Assembly: GCA_030830415.1 (NCBI GenBank)
Contig: JAURNB010000132.1
Span: 1 to 6,572 of the forward strand
From: Acidimicrobiales bacterium
Lineage (GTDB): Bacteria; Actinomycetota; Acidimicrobiia; Acidimicrobiales; Ilumatobacteraceae
Reading direction: 5' to 3'
DNA: 6,572 bases
Positions 6,366 to 6,572 of the stretch are shown here, one piece after another. The notes beneath the pieces were generated by a model. The model saw only the letters and a list, made by a program, of their open reading frames with translations, searched no databases and was not told the origin of the DNA. How positions within the stretch are numbered: the first letter of the stretch is position 1; the number at the start of each line of letters is the position of its first letter. The position numbers were made by a program, and so were the translations under genes.

Positions 6366-6384
6366 CATTGCGTGAAACCCAATG
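6366..6384. promoter_or_regulatory. Candidate 19-bp operator between the third TetR gene and surE
   Basis: CATTG (6366-6370) and CAATG (6380-6384) form outer arms, and two further pairs (GT/AC) match inside, so 7 of 9 pairs about centre 6375 agree. It sits in the 103-bp divergent region, a usual place for a TetR binding site. Short arms arise by chance fairly often, so this is tentative. I see no convincing promoter boxes in the same region. Confidence 0.3.
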
Positions 6385-6394
6385 TCCATAGGCT

Positions 6395-6403
6395 AAAAAG
6401 GAG
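6395..6403 (+). promoter_or_regulatory. Ribosome binding site of surE, unusually close to the start
   Basis: AAAAAGGAG ends only one base before ATG 6405. The spacing is short, but the ATG is confirmed by the canonical SurE start MRILVTNDDG. Confidence 0.6.
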
Positions 6404-6404
6404 C

Positions 6405-6572
6405 ATGCGCATTTTGGTGACAAACGATGATGGTATTGATTCAGTAGGACTCCATGTCCTTGCCCGCGCAATGAACCGCCACGGTGAAGTAGTCGTGGTA
6501 GCACCCGATCGCGAATACTCAGGCGCGAGTTCTGCTGTGGGGGCATTACACGTGATGCAACCAGAAGTGCAC
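6405..6572 (+). CDS. surE: 5'/3'-nucleotidase SurE (N-terminal part, runs off the right edge)
   Basis: The visible 56 residues are the start of SurE, a metal-dependent cytoplasmic phosphatase that removes phosphate from nucleoside 5'- and 3'-monophosphates and is linked to stationary-phase survival. The hallmark MRILVTNDDGID is at the N-terminus, with metal ligands Asp8 and Asp9, followed by VVVVAPDREYSGASSA containing Ser39, the third known ligand position; the later Asn lies outside the window. The family is usually about 250 residues, so roughly four fifths is missing. It is divergent from the TetR operon and separated by 103 bases. Nothing suggests it works with the neighbouring genes; it is probably a housekeeping flank. 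Confidence 0.96.
   Translation, partial: MRILVTNDDGIDSVGLHVLARAMNRHGEVVVVAPDREYSGASSAVGALHVMQPEVH

Overview
The window (about half G+C) looks like bacterial chromosome from an actinobacterium. The hints are several GTG starts, a likely CTG start, Lys/Ala-rich tails on two TetR-type regulators and a possibly leaderless short-chain dehydrogenase. The class (for example Acidimicrobiia) is a guess that the sequence alone cannot settle. No rRNA, tRNA, CRISPR array or insertion sequence was seen.

Layout. (1) Positions 1-3388, minus strand: the first 1129 residues of a very large secreted protein whose C-terminus lies off the left edge. It has a signal peptide, then seven RCC1-like repeats (a predicted seven-bladed beta-propeller), then at least six tandem ~111-residue SWM/SwmB-type repeats. 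No stop codon interrupts it. (2) Positions 3389-3476: a compact divergent control region with a good minus-strand promoter and a 32-bp imperfect palindrome lying across its start site. (3) 3477-4013 and 4055-4693, plus strand: two related TetR-family regulators, probably co-transcribed. (4) 6301 down to 4699, minus strand: a probable operon of a third related TetR regulator with a lysine-rich tail, a 47-residue protein with two CxxC motifs, and an NAD-type short-chain dehydrogenase/reductase that ends 5 bp from the second TetR gene. (5) From 6405 to the right edge, plus strand: the first 56 residues of the nucleotidase SurE, divergent from the third TetR gene.

How it may work together. The first TetR gene is divergent from the giant surface protein, and the palindrome sits where a bound TetR dimer would block the surface-protein promoter and probably the regulator's own. 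The simplest reading is a self-regulated switch for a costly exported adhesin-like or motility-like protein. The third TetR gene, the small CxxC protein and the dehydrogenase look like a second regulatory/metabolic unit. Ligands, substrates and any link between the two units are not visible in the sequence.
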